Of a stretch of 62,400 nt of DNA, positions 30,710 through 42,100 are shown piece by piece; the first letter of the stretch is position 1, and the number at the start of each line of letters is the position of its first letter. Under the pieces are notes generated by a model that was not told where the DNA came from, did not search any database, and worked only from the letters and a program-made list of their open reading frames with translations. Location: the NCBI GenBank assembly GCA_030374735.1, contig JASCIV010000049.1:1-62400 (forward strand), written 5' to 3'. The stretch is from Gracilaria caudata. Lineage: Eukaryota > Rhodophyta > Florideophyceae > Gracilariales > Gracilariaceae. Position numbers and translations under genes: made by a program.

Positions 30710-31696
30710 TCAAGATAGTGCCAAACGCTTCTTGAGTTTGGCAATCTCCGAAAGAACCTTGCCTCGTGCCAATCCACAACGCACACGAGTGTCCCTAATC
30801 TCGCTCAGAACCACAGTCGCCGTATCCTTGTTCTTTGCGCAACCCTTTGCCGATTTACCCGCATTCACGGCCGCCTGTTTGCGAAGCTCCTTCAAGCGTT
30901 GAATATCGTGCTCAAGCTGCTTGCAATCGGCGCAGTTTCGGTTCTCCTTTACCGCCTTGGAATGCTCCTGCTCCAATTTGTGCTGCGCGTTGGTTCCATC
31001 CTTCTCTGCTTGCACGGCGTCACGAGCATGGTTTGCGGTGTTGAGATTCCAGTCATACGCTTGAGAAGCCTCCATACTAATGTTGAGCGCATCGCGAGCA
31101 CACTTGATGACCGAATCCTTGATCACCTTTGCCGTGGAATAGATCACATCTTCTTCCTGCGCAGTCATTTGATGTCTGACCGAATCGATGGTGAGCAACT
31201 CATCATTCACAAGCAGGTCTTCATCATGCACCTGAGCAACGATCTGTTGCGCCTCAACGCTATGGAAAAGCGCCTCGTTATTGGAATGAGCCGCGTCGAT
31301 CTTGGCGTTGAGCGCGGCCTCAACCGTGTCGATAAAGTAATCAAATGTGGTGCAAGAGCCGGCATCAGGTGTGAGATGACAGCCAAACGGACGCGTTTCG
31401 CTGGGAATGGCGTCTTGTGTGGCGGTGAATACGGCGCATTTGGACTTTTTGCACATCTGATACCCGAGACAGTCGCAGCGGTAGGAGGCTTGACACACGC
31501 CGAGCAGACAGGTGCCGTCGGCTTGGTTCTTGAGACAGGAGCCGGAGGGATTGGATTGCGAACAGGGGCATGAGTGCTCGGTGATTGTGCAACCTTGCGC
31601 TGTTGTGGCGGATTGTGCTTGCGACTGCACGTGCAGAACAGAGGCCAATATGAAGATTGCAATGGTTTGGGAGACGGGTAGACGAATGTTGAACAT
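30710..31696 (-). CDS. Secreted cysteine-rich coiled-coil protein
   Basis: 328 residues from the ATG at 31696, chosen because it opens a signal peptide (MFNIRLPVSQTIAIFILASV) and lies about 115 bp downstream of a TATA box. Two further in-frame ATGs upstream lie at or above the predicted transcription start. The mature N-terminus has about 13 cysteines in 75 residues (EHSCPCSQ, CDCLGYQMCKK), like a small disulfide module. The remaining 220 residues are mostly alpha-helical, charged and coiled-coil, with CADC and a final CG-x3-GK segment. I do not recognise the family. A paralogue's C-terminus sits at 62276-62400, so this belongs to a lineage gene family. An extracellular or vacuolar-lumen role is inferred. 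Confidence 0.82.
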   Translation of the reverse strand: MFNIRLPVSQTIAIFILASVLHVQSQAQSATTAQGCTITEHSCPCSQSNPSGSCLKNQADGTCLLGVCQASYRCDCLGYQMCKKSKCAVFTATQDAIPSETRPFGCHLTPDAGSCTTFDYFIDTVEAALNAKIDAAHSNNEALFHSVEAQQIVAQVHDEDLLVNDELLTIDSVRHQMTAQEEDVIYSTAKVIKDSVIKCARDALNISMEASQAYDWNLNTANHARDAVQAEKDGTNAQHKLEQEHSKAVKENRNCADCKQLEHDIQRLKELRKQAAVNAGKSAKGCAKNKDTATVVLSEIRDTRVRCGLARGKVLSEIAKLKKRLALS

Positions 31697-31810
31697 GATG
31701 ACGTGCAGCGTTTGTAGTAGAACAGCGGGAGATGCAAAGTTGCCAGCGACGAAAGAGAAGTGGATGAGTGAAAGTGGGGACATGACGAGGAGCATGAGCG
31801 TGGGCAGGCG

Positions 31811-31820
31811 CCTTTTATGG
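31811..31820 (-). promoter_or_regulatory. TATA-like box (CCATAAAAGG)
   Basis: On the minus strand, about 115 bp before the ATG at 31696. The spacing matches the TATA-to-ATG distance of the convergent secreted gene. Confidence 0.6.
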
Positions 31821-32399
31821 TGAACATGGGCAGCTTCGGATTACGCCGCGCGCACACGATTCGAATTGAGAGCGACGCGCAGGCGCGACGGTGACATGGT
31901 GCGCACGGCGGGGTGCGGCGCGCTTGTTGCGGGGCGACGATGGGTTTGACGCGCTACAACATGAAGGAGCTCAAGCAGTGACGGCGTGTGAGCGCAACGC
32001 GCGTTCGAATTGTACGAGCGGGGTGAGACGGCGCCATCACGCTACGACGCCGGGACGCGGAATTGCGGTCACGATGACAATTGCGCGCGCCACGGGCACG
32101 GGGCGGGGGACCGCTTGTTGTAGATCGCCGCGACGGTGAACGCGAGCGTTGTGAACGCATTGAGCACACGACGCGACTCGATTATACGCCACTCGATAGC
32201 TGTAATTGCAACGTCGAGCCGCCCCATGCACACGCGCGTCGAGCGCAGTAACCCGCGGCGCGCGGCGCTACCCGCCGCTGTGCTCGCACGGCGCGCGCGC
32301 ACGCGCCCCAACGTCGCGTCTGCAGCTTCGCCACATCCGCGCTCCCCCCCCCCCACCCGCGCCCCCCAAAATCGCGCCATCTCCTCCATCTCCTCCATC
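31821..32399. other. Divergent promoter region
   Basis: GC-rich intergenic sequence between the secreted coiled-coil gene (-) and the type I membrane protein gene (+). A long C run (32345-32355) and CTCCTCCATCTCCTCCATCATG lead into the downstream start. No other motif is clear. Confidence 0.45.
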
Positions 32400-33854
32400 A
32401 TGAAGATCGCGTCGCATCGCTCTTCCCCCACGCTCGCAGTGCGCACGCTGCTGATCGTGCTCACGCTACAGCAGCAGCTGCACATCTCTCGCGCCGCGTC
32501 GCTGTTCCAGGACGCGCAGCACCGTCAACACGCGCTCATCCAAGCGGTCACGCTGCGCACGCACAACGCGCTGCATCTGGCGCACTTCCGCTCGCGCGTG
32601 GTGTTCCAGCACGGGCTGTTACAGCGCAAGTGGCTCAGCTGCGCACAGAGCGACGCGCAGCTCGACGAGTGCGAGCTGTTCGACGCGTACCATGATCGTG
32701 TATCATTCGTGTATACGTTTGACCACAGTCGACGACATGAGTATCGATTACGAACGCCGAGCGTGAGCACGCGCTCTGTGGGCGCGCAGCCGGTTGTGCG
32801 CGCGTTTCGCGTGCGTGATGGACGAGCGTGGTTCAGTGTGTTGTTTGGCTGCGCGCGTGAGAGCAAACGGCGCGAATGGATACAGACGTTTGACGTGAAC
32901 GTCCCGCTCACGGAACAGCTTTCGATCCGAAGCACGATGCTGAAACGGTGCTTGAGCGGCGTACAACACCCGTACGTGCAACTGCTGTTCGAGCAGAACG
33001 GCGAGTGGCGAAGCTGGCACATGGACGGCGTGAACGCGCTGCGCGTGCCCGCGTCGACGGCGGTGAGCTCGTTGGTGCTGCGCGTGAGCAGCCCGGCCAC
33101 GGCCGTGGAATACGTCAAACGCGCCATCACAACCAACGCCTCTCAAACGCTGAGCGTGGTCACGCGCGGCGTCTCCGCCAACGGCACCTTTTCGCACGGC
33201 GACAACAAACTGTGGCTGCTGTACGAGTGTCATCGCATCGGCACAGCGTCCATCCATCTGTCCGTGGCGCTGGCCGAATGGAAGCCGCTTTCACTGCGCA
33301 TCTCCAAAAGCTGTGGCGGCTCGTTACCACCCACACTCTCCATCACCACCGCCGCATCCGCCGTGGACGTGCTTCGCGCGGGCGTCACGCTGCCGCCGTT
33401 CTCGCTCAACGCCTCTGCGCCGCACACGCTGACGCCCAAGCAGCGCCACCTCACGCTTCTGGTACGCAACGACGGCGCCGCCGCGTTGCAGCTCGGACGC
33501 GCGCTCGTCACGTCGTACAACCACAGCGTGTGCAGCGCCGACGCACAACACTGGCGCCACGGCGAGTTGGCGGCGCACGCGCGCGCGCGCGCGCTGCGCG
33601 TGTGTGTGCGCTGCGTGGGCGTGGGGAGCGCGATGGTGCGCGTGTCGCTGCCCGTGCTGCAACACGGCAGCGCGGAGCTGTTCTTCCGCAAGCGGTGCGA
33701 CGCGCGCGAGGCGGCGGCGCGTGAAACGGCGTGGGCGCGCGCGGTGGCGGCGGCGGGCGTGGCGGTGGCGGTGGCGGTGGCGATGGCGGTGGCGAGATGG
33801 ATTCGGCGGTGGTGGCGGGTGCGCGGTTACCGCAAGACGCGCGCGCGCGGATGA
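32400..33854 (+). CDS. Type I membrane protein of unknown family
   Basis: 484 residues from the ATG at 32400. The frame extends upstream as low-complexity sequence, while this ATG opens a signal peptide (RTLLIVLTLQQQLHISRAAS). The lumenal region (about 35-440) is predicted beta-rich with paired cysteines (WLSCAQSDAQLDECELF, KRCLSGVQ, LYECHR, SKSCGG, CVRCVG, KRCDAR). One C-terminal membrane helix (VAAAGVAVAVAVAMAVARW) is followed by a short basic cytosolic tail (RRWWRVRGYRKTRARG). The plan is that of an ER/Golgi or cell-surface glycoprotein. I recognise no domain. Base composition is very GC-rich, so several shadow frames are open. Confidence 0.75.
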   Translation: MKIASHRSSPTLAVRTLLIVLTLQQQLHISRAASLFQDAQHRQHALIQAVTLRTHNALHLAHFRSRVVFQHGLLQRKWLSCAQSDAQLDECELFDAYHDRVSFVYTFDHSRRHEYRLRTPSVSTRSVGAQPVVRAFRVRDGRAWFSVLFGCARESKRREWIQTFDVNVPLTEQLSIRSTMLKRCLSGVQHPYVQLLFEQNGEWRSWHMDGVNALRVPASTAVSSLVLRVSSPATAVEYVKRAITTNASQTLSVVTRGVSANGTFSHGDNKLWLLYECHRIGTASIHLSVALAEWKPLSLRISKSCGGSLPPTLSITTAASAVDVLRAGVTLPPFSLNASAPHTLTPKQRHLTLLVRNDGAAALQLGRALVTSYNHSVCSADAQHWRHGELAAHARARALRVCVRCVGVGSAMVRVSLPVLQHGSAELFFRKRCDAREAAARETAWARAVAAAGVAVAVAVAMAVARWIRRWWRVRGYRKTRARG

Positions 33855-34126
33855 GGGGTGATGGCATGCGGCTAACGAGGCGGTGTTTTTTTTTTGTACA
33901 GTGGCGTGCTATTTTTTTTGCAGAATTTGCGGCGCGCTCACCGCGCATGTCGTGGCAACGGGCGACGCTTGGTGCGGGGCTTTGCGTTGTGTGTGTATGC
34001 CCCTGGGAGCTGCGTGCTGAGCGTTGGTGCTGCCGCTGCGCTTGACGGCCAGCGGCGGGTGTTGCTCGCTTCGTGTGCGCTGAGGTTGTGACGCTTCTTG
34101 TTCGAGCGTTGCGCGTTGCGGAAGCC

Positions 34127-35993
34127 ATGTGTGTGCGAGCGCTTTGTTTGGCGTTGTTTGCGTTGCTCGCCGCGTCGTTGCTTGACGCGGCCGCCGCGAC
34201 GCGCGGCGATTCGTACCAAACGGGTCAGGTACGTTGCGCTTTGTTCTTCTTGCGTGCGCGCAGTTTGTGGCCTCCCGCTCACTTCAAGTGCCGTGTGTTT
34301 GTGTTCGTGTGCGTGTGCGTGTGCGTGTGTTGTGCGACAGAGCATTGACGTGTGGGTGAACAAAATCGCTCCGTACACTTCTCCGACGGAGAGCTATGAG
34401 TTTTATGAAAAGTTGCCGTGGTGCAAACCGCAGCAGCTGCATCATCGCTCGCTCAAGCTGGGCGAGACGCTTGCCGGCGACCATTTGGTGCGCTCGTTGT
34501 ACAACATAACCTTCCGAGAATCCATTCACGATCAACTTCTGTGCGAACAGTCGCTCTCACCCGCTCAGCTCAACCTGTTCATCCATGCCATTCGAAAGCG
34601 TTTTGTGTATGACATGCTCATCGACAACCTGCCCGTCAAGATGTTTGTGGGCGAGCTGTCGGACGATGACGCCAAGCCGAGCATTCATCTGTACACGCAT
34701 ATCGAGTTCTTGTTTAGCATTAATGGCAATCATATCATTGAGGCTTCGGCCACGCCGGACAAGCCTGTGGAACTGTCGCCGGGGCAGCACGCAAACATCC
34801 GCTTCTCGTACAGCGTGTCGTGGCAGGAGACTGAATTCCCCATCGACCGCCGCGCAGACAAGTACAGAGACCCGTTCCACATGCGCGACCGCGAAATCCA
34901 TTGGTTCAGCATAGGCAACGCCGTTCTCATCGCCGTGTTACTCATGGGTCTACTGGGCTCCATTCTCATGCGCGTCGTGCGCAAGGACTTTCGCGAGTAC
35001 GAGGCGTTGGAATCGGAACAGGAGTCGGATGATTTCGGCTGGAAGCTGTTGTATGCGGACGTGTTTCGCTTCCCGCCCGCGCTCACCATTCTGTGCCCGT
35101 TTCTGGGCACGGGCGTGCAGCTGCTCAGTCTGTCGTGCCTGCTGCTGCTGTTTGGCGCGTTGGAGGTGTTTCACCCGCTCTCTCGCGGCGCCATTTACAC
35201 CAGCGCCGTTTTGCTGTACGCCGCTACGGCGGGCATTGCCGGCTTTGCCAGTGGGTACATGTACAAGCAGATGGGCGGTCACGCCTGGGTGCGCAATGCG
35301 TTGGTCACTGTGTTTGTGTTCTGCGGCCCGGCCGCCTGTATTTGGCTGTATCTCAACTCCATTGCGTTGATCTACAAGTCCACGCGCGCGCTGCCCGTAT
35401 GGAGCATTGCGTCGGTTGCGGCGCTGTGGGCGATGGTCACCATTCCGTTGACCATTCTGGGCGCCATCATTGGCAAGAATCAGAGCCGCCCGTTCGACTC
35501 GCCCGGCAGAACCACCAAGATTCCGCGCGAAATCCCGAAGAGCCCGTGGTTCAGACGGCCGCCGTTCTTGGCGGTGGTGTGTGGGTTGATGCCGTTTAGC
35601 TCCATTTATGTGGAGCTGTACTTCATGTTTGGGGCGTTGTGGGGACACAAGATCTTTCAGGTGTATGAGATGCTGGCCATTGTGTTTGTGATTCTGATGC
35701 TGGTCACCGTCATCACCACCACCTCTGCTGTGTACTTTCAGCTGGTGGCGGAAAACTACAAATGGGCTTGGTCCAGTCTCGCTTATGGTGGCAGCGTTGG
35801 TGTATATATTTTCGTTTACAGCGCCTACTACTACTACATTCGCTCTCCGTTGGAAGGCTTCATGCAAGCCAGTTTCTTCTTTGGCTACATGTGGCTTGTC
35901 AGCTATGCTTTTTTCCTCATGTGTGGCACCGTGGGATTCTTCTCGGCAAGGAAATTTATTCGCTTCTTGTACACTTCGATCAAGAGCGACTAG
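34127..35993 (+). CDS. Transmembrane 9 superfamily (TM9SF/nonaspanin) protein, two exons
   Basis: Spliced model: exons 34127-34228 and 34341-35993, 584 residues. Exon 1 encodes a signal peptide (MCVRALCLALFALLAASLLD) and GDSYQTGQ. Exon 2 continues as SIDVWVNKIAPYTSPTESYE, restoring the conserved TM9SF start. The junction is CAG/GTACGT and GACAG/AGC. Reading straight through the intron instead gives an Arg/Cys-rich N-terminus with no signal peptide. The lumenal domain spans about 35-230. Nine membrane helices follow (first near FSIGNAVLIAVLLMGLLGSI). The family motifs DFGWKLLYADVFRFP and GRTTKIPREIP are present. The C-terminus (TSIKSD) resembles the KxD/E Golgi-retention signal. TM9SF proteins act in Golgi/endosome sorting and cargo glycosylation. 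It is convergent with SEC12. Confidence 0.93.
34229..34340 (+). other. Spliceosomal intron (112 bp) of the TM9SF gene
   Basis: The donor GTACGT and acceptor GCGACAG join exons in phase 0. The intron is GT-rich (repeated gtgcgtgt) near its 3' end, without a pyrimidine tract. Confidence 0.85.
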
Positions 35994-36282
35994 ACCAACT
36001 GTCAGTTGTGTGGTACAGGACTGGGCGCTTACCGGTTCACCAGGGGGAAGGGCAACTATTTTGGCATTTGCAGATATGTAGCTATCTAGAAATCACAGTG
36101 GTCAGAATCCAACAGTTCCAGGCTTCACACTATGAAGTTCAGAGTGAGTACCTTGGGAAAACTGAGACAGCCGCAATGAAGACGAGCGAGTCTCTCGCGG
36201 GAATCATGTTTCTTTTTTTCCCTTATATAGATAGACGCACGCGTCTGCTTTGTATGTCTTTCACGTTCGCCCGACGAATCGC

Positions 36283-38399
36283 TCAACTTTTTGTCTTGTA
36301 GGCCTGTAGTATAATTTTCTTTCCTTCTCTCTTACGCCTGCAGCTTGCAGTTCTGCGCAGGACATCCGCATGCGAATCAGAAAACTCGCCGACGGTTGGC
36401 TCTGGCGTGAGGGATACATGGGCTCGTCGGTCGTCGGCATTCTCGACAACGACATCCGCGTGCGAATGGGGAAACTCGCCGACGGTTGGCTCTGGCGTGA
36501 GGGATTCATGGGCTCGTCGGTCGTCGGCATTCTCGACACCCACCACATCCGCATCCGAATGGGGAGACTCGCCGACGGTTGGCTCTGGCGTGAGGGATAG
36601 ATGGGCTCGTCGGTCATCGGCATGCTCGACATCCACGACATCCGCACGCGAATGGGGAAACTCGCCGACAGTTAGCTCTGGCGCAAGGGATTCGTGGGCT
36701 TGTCGATCGTCGGCATTCTCGACAATAACGACATCCGCATCCGAATGGGGAAACTCCCCGGCGGTTGGCTCTGGCGTGAGGGATAGATGGGCTCGTCGGT
36801 CATCGGCATGCTCGACATCCACGAAATCCGCACGCGAATGGGGAAACTCGCCGACAGTTAGCTCTGGCGCAAGGGATTCGTGGGCTTGTCGATCGTCGGC
36901 ATTCTCGACACCCACCACATCCGCATCCGAATGGGGAAACTCGCCGACGGTTGGCTCTAGCGTGAGGGACTCATGGGATCCTTGGTCGTCCGCATGCTCA
37001 ACACCCAAGATTCGGTAAACCTTATCAATGGCCTTGAGAATTGGGTAGCCTTGTTCGGAGAAACGACTGATATACTCATTAGTTCTTTGTCGTAACACAA
37101 CAAGTTGCGGTTGCATTGCTTGATGACTCTCCCTCAGGAGTGGCCTCACGACTCGCTGCACTTCCGACAGGTGTGGTTCCATGTACGGAGCAATTATGGC
37201 TCGACGCCTTCCGACCTCTTTGGGTAGATGCTCGTCTTCGGCAACAAGCATTGCGAACATCAAGACCAGCGTGCTAAGCAGCCACAGAAGCAGTCGACTG
37301 CATGTGCTCAATCTCGCTGCAAGCCTAGTCGGCCAAACTGAAATAGTGTAGTCTGCAGACGCCGCAAAGACGTGTCTTCCAGACTCCGAAAAACGCATTG
37401 CCGTGACCGGAAGAACATGCGGTGGTTTCGGCGTCTTGAATAAATGCGTTCGAGTCTCCGTACTCCACCACTTCGATAGTATGGTACCGTTCCAAGCAAA
37501 CAGTGAGACGTGCCCCTCTGCAGAGCTGCTCGCCAGAAGCGATCCGTCTGTATTGACACACATTGCAGTGAGAGCATCATTCGACGCTCGAATTGTTGCT
37601 ATAGGTGCGTAAAGGGTAGTTTCCGATGGACTTGGTTTGCGCCAAGCAGCAATCCATCCGCCCTTCCTTGGATTGCTTTCTGCCGTGAACAGAATGTCAG
37701 ATTGTGCGGAGCAGAAGCGGATCGCTCGAATATGGGTGCGGTGCGACGAGGCCATTATGGGTTTCAATGTCTGCAAGATTTCACCATCTCGACTTCTCCA
37801 TATATGAGCTGCTTTGTCACGACCGGTGGTGGCAACCAGAGAGCCGTCAGATAGAACGCACAGATCAGTGATTCCATTCGTATGGATCTGGCCGCTGAAT
37901 ATTGGTTCAAAGCGTTCCAGGCCAAGCACAACCACATTGCCATAATCGGAGGCGATTACAAGCGTTGAAGCGTCTTCAGAGGCTGCAATCGCGGTTTGTT
38001 CCTCACTGACGGATACCTGCAAATCGTGATGGAAAGACGAAACTGGTACCAATTTGCCACGAAGAAAGTTGTAATCCTTCACACCGAGACCGATGACAAG
38101 ATGAATCACGCTTTCATGTGTTGTAAGAGCTACAGCAGCATCTGCAAGCTGTACTGCTGCAGTGGGCGTTAGTGTGGTCTTCTTCTCATTGAAGGTCAAG
38201 ACTTGCTACGCTTTTGCACGTTGTTAGAATGTCCTTGGTACTGGCTATGACGCAACTTCGCGGGGAATTAACTTACGCAGGTATTTGGAATACCGCTCTT
38301 CATGCGGCCGCCACCGCCGGCGACAACAATACCATCACCGGACAGCAGATCGAGAGCATAGATTGGGAAGTCAAAAACGACGCGGGTGAGCGGTTCCAT
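36283..38399 (-). CDS. SEC12: SEC12/PREB-like guanine-nucleotide exchange factor for Sar1, two exons
   Basis: Spliced model: exon 1 is 38399-38277 and exon 2 is 38205-36283 (minus strand), 681 residues. Exon 1 (FDFPIYALDLLSGDGIVVAG then GGGRMKSGIPNTC) supplies the glycine-rich N-terminus typical of Sec12. Exon 2 continues with QVLTFNEKK. WD40 strands follow (VATTGRDKAAHIW, MCVNTDGSLLASSSAEGHVS, HVLPVTAMRFSESGRHVF). One membrane helix lies near 346-363 (LLLWLLSTLVLMFAMLVA). The lumenal tail carries a helical region, seven 31-residue repeats (about 443-659) and a basic end. Sec12 sits in the ER membrane and loads Sar1 with GTP to start COPII coat assembly. The repeats are not a family feature I know. 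Confidence 0.88.
36355..37002 (-). repeat. Seven 93-bp tandem repeats in the SEC12-like lumenal tail
   Basis: Each unit codes 31 residues beginning VEH/VEN-ADD and containing SLTPEPTVGEFPHS. VEH and VEN types alternate. Units 2-3 and 4-5 form near-identical 186-bp dimers, showing higher-order duplication. Confidence 0.92.
38206..38276 (-). other. Spliceosomal intron (71 bp) of the SEC12-like gene
   Basis: On the minus strand the donor is GTAAGT, a near-perfect branch site TTCTAAC lies about 20 nt before the acceptor, and the acceptor is GCGTAG. The acceptor TAG is an in-frame stop if unspliced. Exons join in phase 0. Confidence 0.9.
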
Positions 38400-39193
38400 G
38401 TGGATGATTTCAGATATTGAGTCTTCTTGCGAACTTCAGCGTGTAACAGCAATAAAGGTTTGAACTTCAAACTTTGAAGCACACATCGAACTCCTGTTCG
38501 CCTACTTGGATTCAAAGGAAATAGCTTATATCACGGATTAAAGATGCGAAAGTTGGCTGTGATCTTCAACAACAAAAGCCATCCGTTGTTAAGACTTGAA
38601 TCGTAGACCTCAATGAGTTGTAGAAGAACAGGATAAGAGCTGCAGAAGATATCATTTGGCAAATGATCCAAATGGAGTAAACTCGAGGGTTTGAATACAT
38701 TTGTGTCAGGCATATAATGCTAGAATTACACTTGGTGAAGTTAAGAATTTTGGCTTGCCAGAAACAAAACTTGTCGGAACAAATTGCCACTCTGTCGCGT
38801 ATGCCACGTATCGTGTATGAATTGGAAAGCGTGATAAACAGAAATGATTAGGTCTCTTTCAGCTCTGGATTACAAGGGTAACGTACCTACTTTCACCACT
38901 CGAATACTCCGCCACTTCATAAAAGGCAATAATTGCATTTATTGGTAAGCAGAGGGAACGCAACCCACCTGGCGAGCACCTACCCTGTACCAAGATTCGT
39001 ATGATATCGTATTCAAACGATCAAGCCCCCGCCAAATTTGATCCACGCCCACTCGAAACCCGCCTTCCGCAAACTCTTCTATCGCCGTCTGACAGAACTT
39101 AGCGGAAAAGTCCCTCTAGAGCGTCGTAACCTTGTTCCTACCCTCCAAGTCCCGCTCGTACAGCCGACCTCTATCGTCGGCGTTGGTCCAAAA
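38400..39193. other. Divergent promoter region of SEC12-like and NUP155
   Basis: 794 bp, AT-richer than its neighbours, between divergent starts. The frame of NUP155 is open back to 39038 but without an ATG. AATAAAGG occurs at 38451. I recognise no gene or promoter motif. Confidence 0.5.
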
Positions 39194-42100
39194 ATGACCT
39201 CCCTCGCAGAAGCGTCAGCATCTGTCGATGAAGCTCTCACTGTTTACCGCACATCTACTTGTGGGTGGGAGACTGCAGATGATTATTTCAGGAATGCAAG
39301 TACCCATCCTTCTCACCAAAGAGTAGCGGACCCTGGTGTGCAGCTCAAATCCGTGAGGCCGCTTCCTTCAATCTTTACAGATCAATACAATAACATTCAA
39401 TACAGAAGCTACATGGGACTTTTTCCTAAGATCAATCGCGCATGGCTTACCATCGATTCAAAACTCTTCCTCTGGGCCTATGCCTCCAGCCCTTCGCAAG
39501 GCGTTGCCAACGATTTTTTCGTGTTTGAAGGACTATCACAGATAATTGTTTCTGTTGCTCTTGTACCCCCACGGCAGGGGGTTTTTGTCGAATCCGTTCA
39601 GTATCTAGTCGCTGTCGCCACCACAGTCGAAGTTACGCTTTTGGGCGTCACCTTTTCAAAGAGCGGTGAAATAAGTTTGCTACCGACACACCTATCCATT
39701 CCTACTGACAACGTGATGATGCTTAAAATCGTCGCCACCCCAGAAGGGCGGATCTTCATGGCCGGTGCAGACGGTGCACTCCATGAGTTTGTGTATGACG
39801 CTCGAACGAATTCAAATCTGATTGATCTAATTAGCGGAAGACCTACGAAGCGCGCCAGAAAAGTGGTTCATGGTACCTCAAATCTTCTTAACATGTTTTT
39901 ACCTTCAGCTTTCAAAGCCTTCTTCGCTCGCTCTGATGGGATTGTAGACCTTGCGATTGAAGGGAACGCGTTGTATACGTTATCTCAGAATGGATTAATA
40001 GCTGTTTATGACATAAGTGCTGGGGCAAACTGTGTTGCCACCGTCAACGCTAAGCAAGAAGCTAAAAGTGTTATTTTCTCTGTACCATCTAATGACAGAG
40101 AGTTTGTTTCAATCCACGCAGTTTCCTCCACTGCGTCTAACTCCGTGCAACTCATCGTTGTAACTTCGTTCGGTGAACGAATATATTACTCCGTTTGTGG
40201 TGTGTCGAGTCGCCTAGATCGCTCTGCGAGTCATTCAAAGATCAAGCCGAAAACTTTACGATACGTCTCGTTCCGTCCGAGTCCTGATAAGAATATCAAA
40301 ATGACTAGACCTTGTGTGCATATGGCATGGTGTGAAAATGGAACAGCAGTTCTTGCCGACCTTCGCGAAAACGAGTCAGATCGATTGATAACCATCTTCC
40401 CAGACGCGGGTTTGACAGCTGCAGGGCTTTCTGGATCGGAAGTGCGCCCAACTACCATGAAGACTGCTGAAGTGGTGTTCGATGTTTCGTTGGGATCTTC
40501 AGACGAAAACAAGTCATACCATGCCTCGGAAAATGTTGAAACTCCGGTCGTTACAGGAGGTGGGTATGATGGATTTGGATCTCGTCAAAGGGCACCGAAA
40601 AGAACCTTTGCCATTGCTGGGACCGCGCCCAATGCGCACTCGGTTGTTAGTGAGTACCATGAAGCACCAAATGTTTTCTGGGTTTTGACCTCAAGCGCTA
40701 TGCATTTATACGAGAGAGTACAACCAGCGGATCGCTTGCGAGAGATTCTATCCGCCGGTGGTGGATCTCCTTCAGATATCGGTGCGTTCTTCGCTCGTCA
40801 CGGTGCTGTTGAGGCTTGTTCCGTGTGCTTGGAGATTTCCATGACAAATCCAAAACTGTCTACAACAGCAGCAAAAGTTTTTTACACCTACGGGAGCGAA
40901 ATGCAACAGACGAAGTCCCCGAAAGGACATGATGGACATTTTGCACACAGAGGAGGGAGTCGAGACAGAATCCAGTACACACCGACCGATTACATAAGAG
41001 ACTCAGGGGCGTCGGGCGGGTTTGACATTGGACGTCCCTCTATTCAATCTACTCCGTTGCCTCGCTTTTCTGGAGCCCATGATGGATTGACATGGTATCT
41101 TGCAAAGATACTTCATCCCATATGGACTCAGAGAATCACCGCAGATCCAGATCCGAACGCTTATCAATACTTGAATGCTTCTCGCGAGCTCATAACTAGC
41201 ATACGAGAAAGACTTCTTTTACTAATTGCTTTTCTCGAGAAATACCCACCGGATATAATGCTTCCAGATATGGAGAAGGATTTTGGGGATGAATCAAAGA
41301 GTGAAGATCTTATGCACGAGCGCGCTGCAAGCGATCGCTCAAAGACCCCTTCATCCTTTTTAAATCGAGATGGCCGTATGCGAGAGCACAAAATCGTCCA
41401 CAGAGGTTTGTATCAGCTCAAAAAGACAGGGGAGGCTCGTCGAGCAGAAGCGCAGTCGATTATCTCCCTGCAAAATCTCATCTCTCGGAGCACTGAAGCC
41501 CTTGCGTTGTTAATGATTTTGTCGGATCACCAGATTCACCGACTTTCGGTTTCAATGCCATCTGAGAGTCGAAAGCTGCTGACGACCATGAGATTCTGTG
41601 ATCTCGTCGTTTCCGCAGAGGGTCGGGTTTTATCCTCTGCCCTGATTGAAGCCATCTTCAGAAGTTATCGTGATGGAGCAAGTGCAGTGTCAACAGTTGG
41701 ACGCATGTTGCAGGATCGCTGTCCAAGCTATTTTGGAGATGCTGATGTCGACTTACACCGTGCACTTGCTCTTTTGAAACAGGCAGTTCAAAGTGTTACT
41801 AATGTACAGTTTGAGACACCACAGACAGAAATACTGGATGGTGATTATGATTCACGTTTGGGAATGACCGCAATGGCATCCGGACCGGTTTTGACTTGGA
41901 CAACAGCGCTGAAAACGGCAGAAGAGGCAGCGAGAATGTTTAAGCAAGTTCCAGATAGAATATTTGATATCCCGTCTTTGTGCGAAGATTTCAAAGCGGT
42001 TCAAGGAGAATTGCCGTTCATCGATGTCGCCCTAACTTTAGGAAAATCAGCCGAAGCTAAGGGTAACGAGGAGCGTGCGAAGCAAGCGTACAATTGCATC

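Noticed and set aside
34950..35867. 305-codon minus-strand frame
   Set aside because: It is antisense to TM9SF, which has clear family motifs; this frame is His/Arg/Gln-rich noise.
36407..37018. 203-codon plus-strand frame of Ser/Ala/Arg repeats
   Set aside because: It is antisense to the SEC12 lumenal repeats, so its regularity comes from the 93-bp units.
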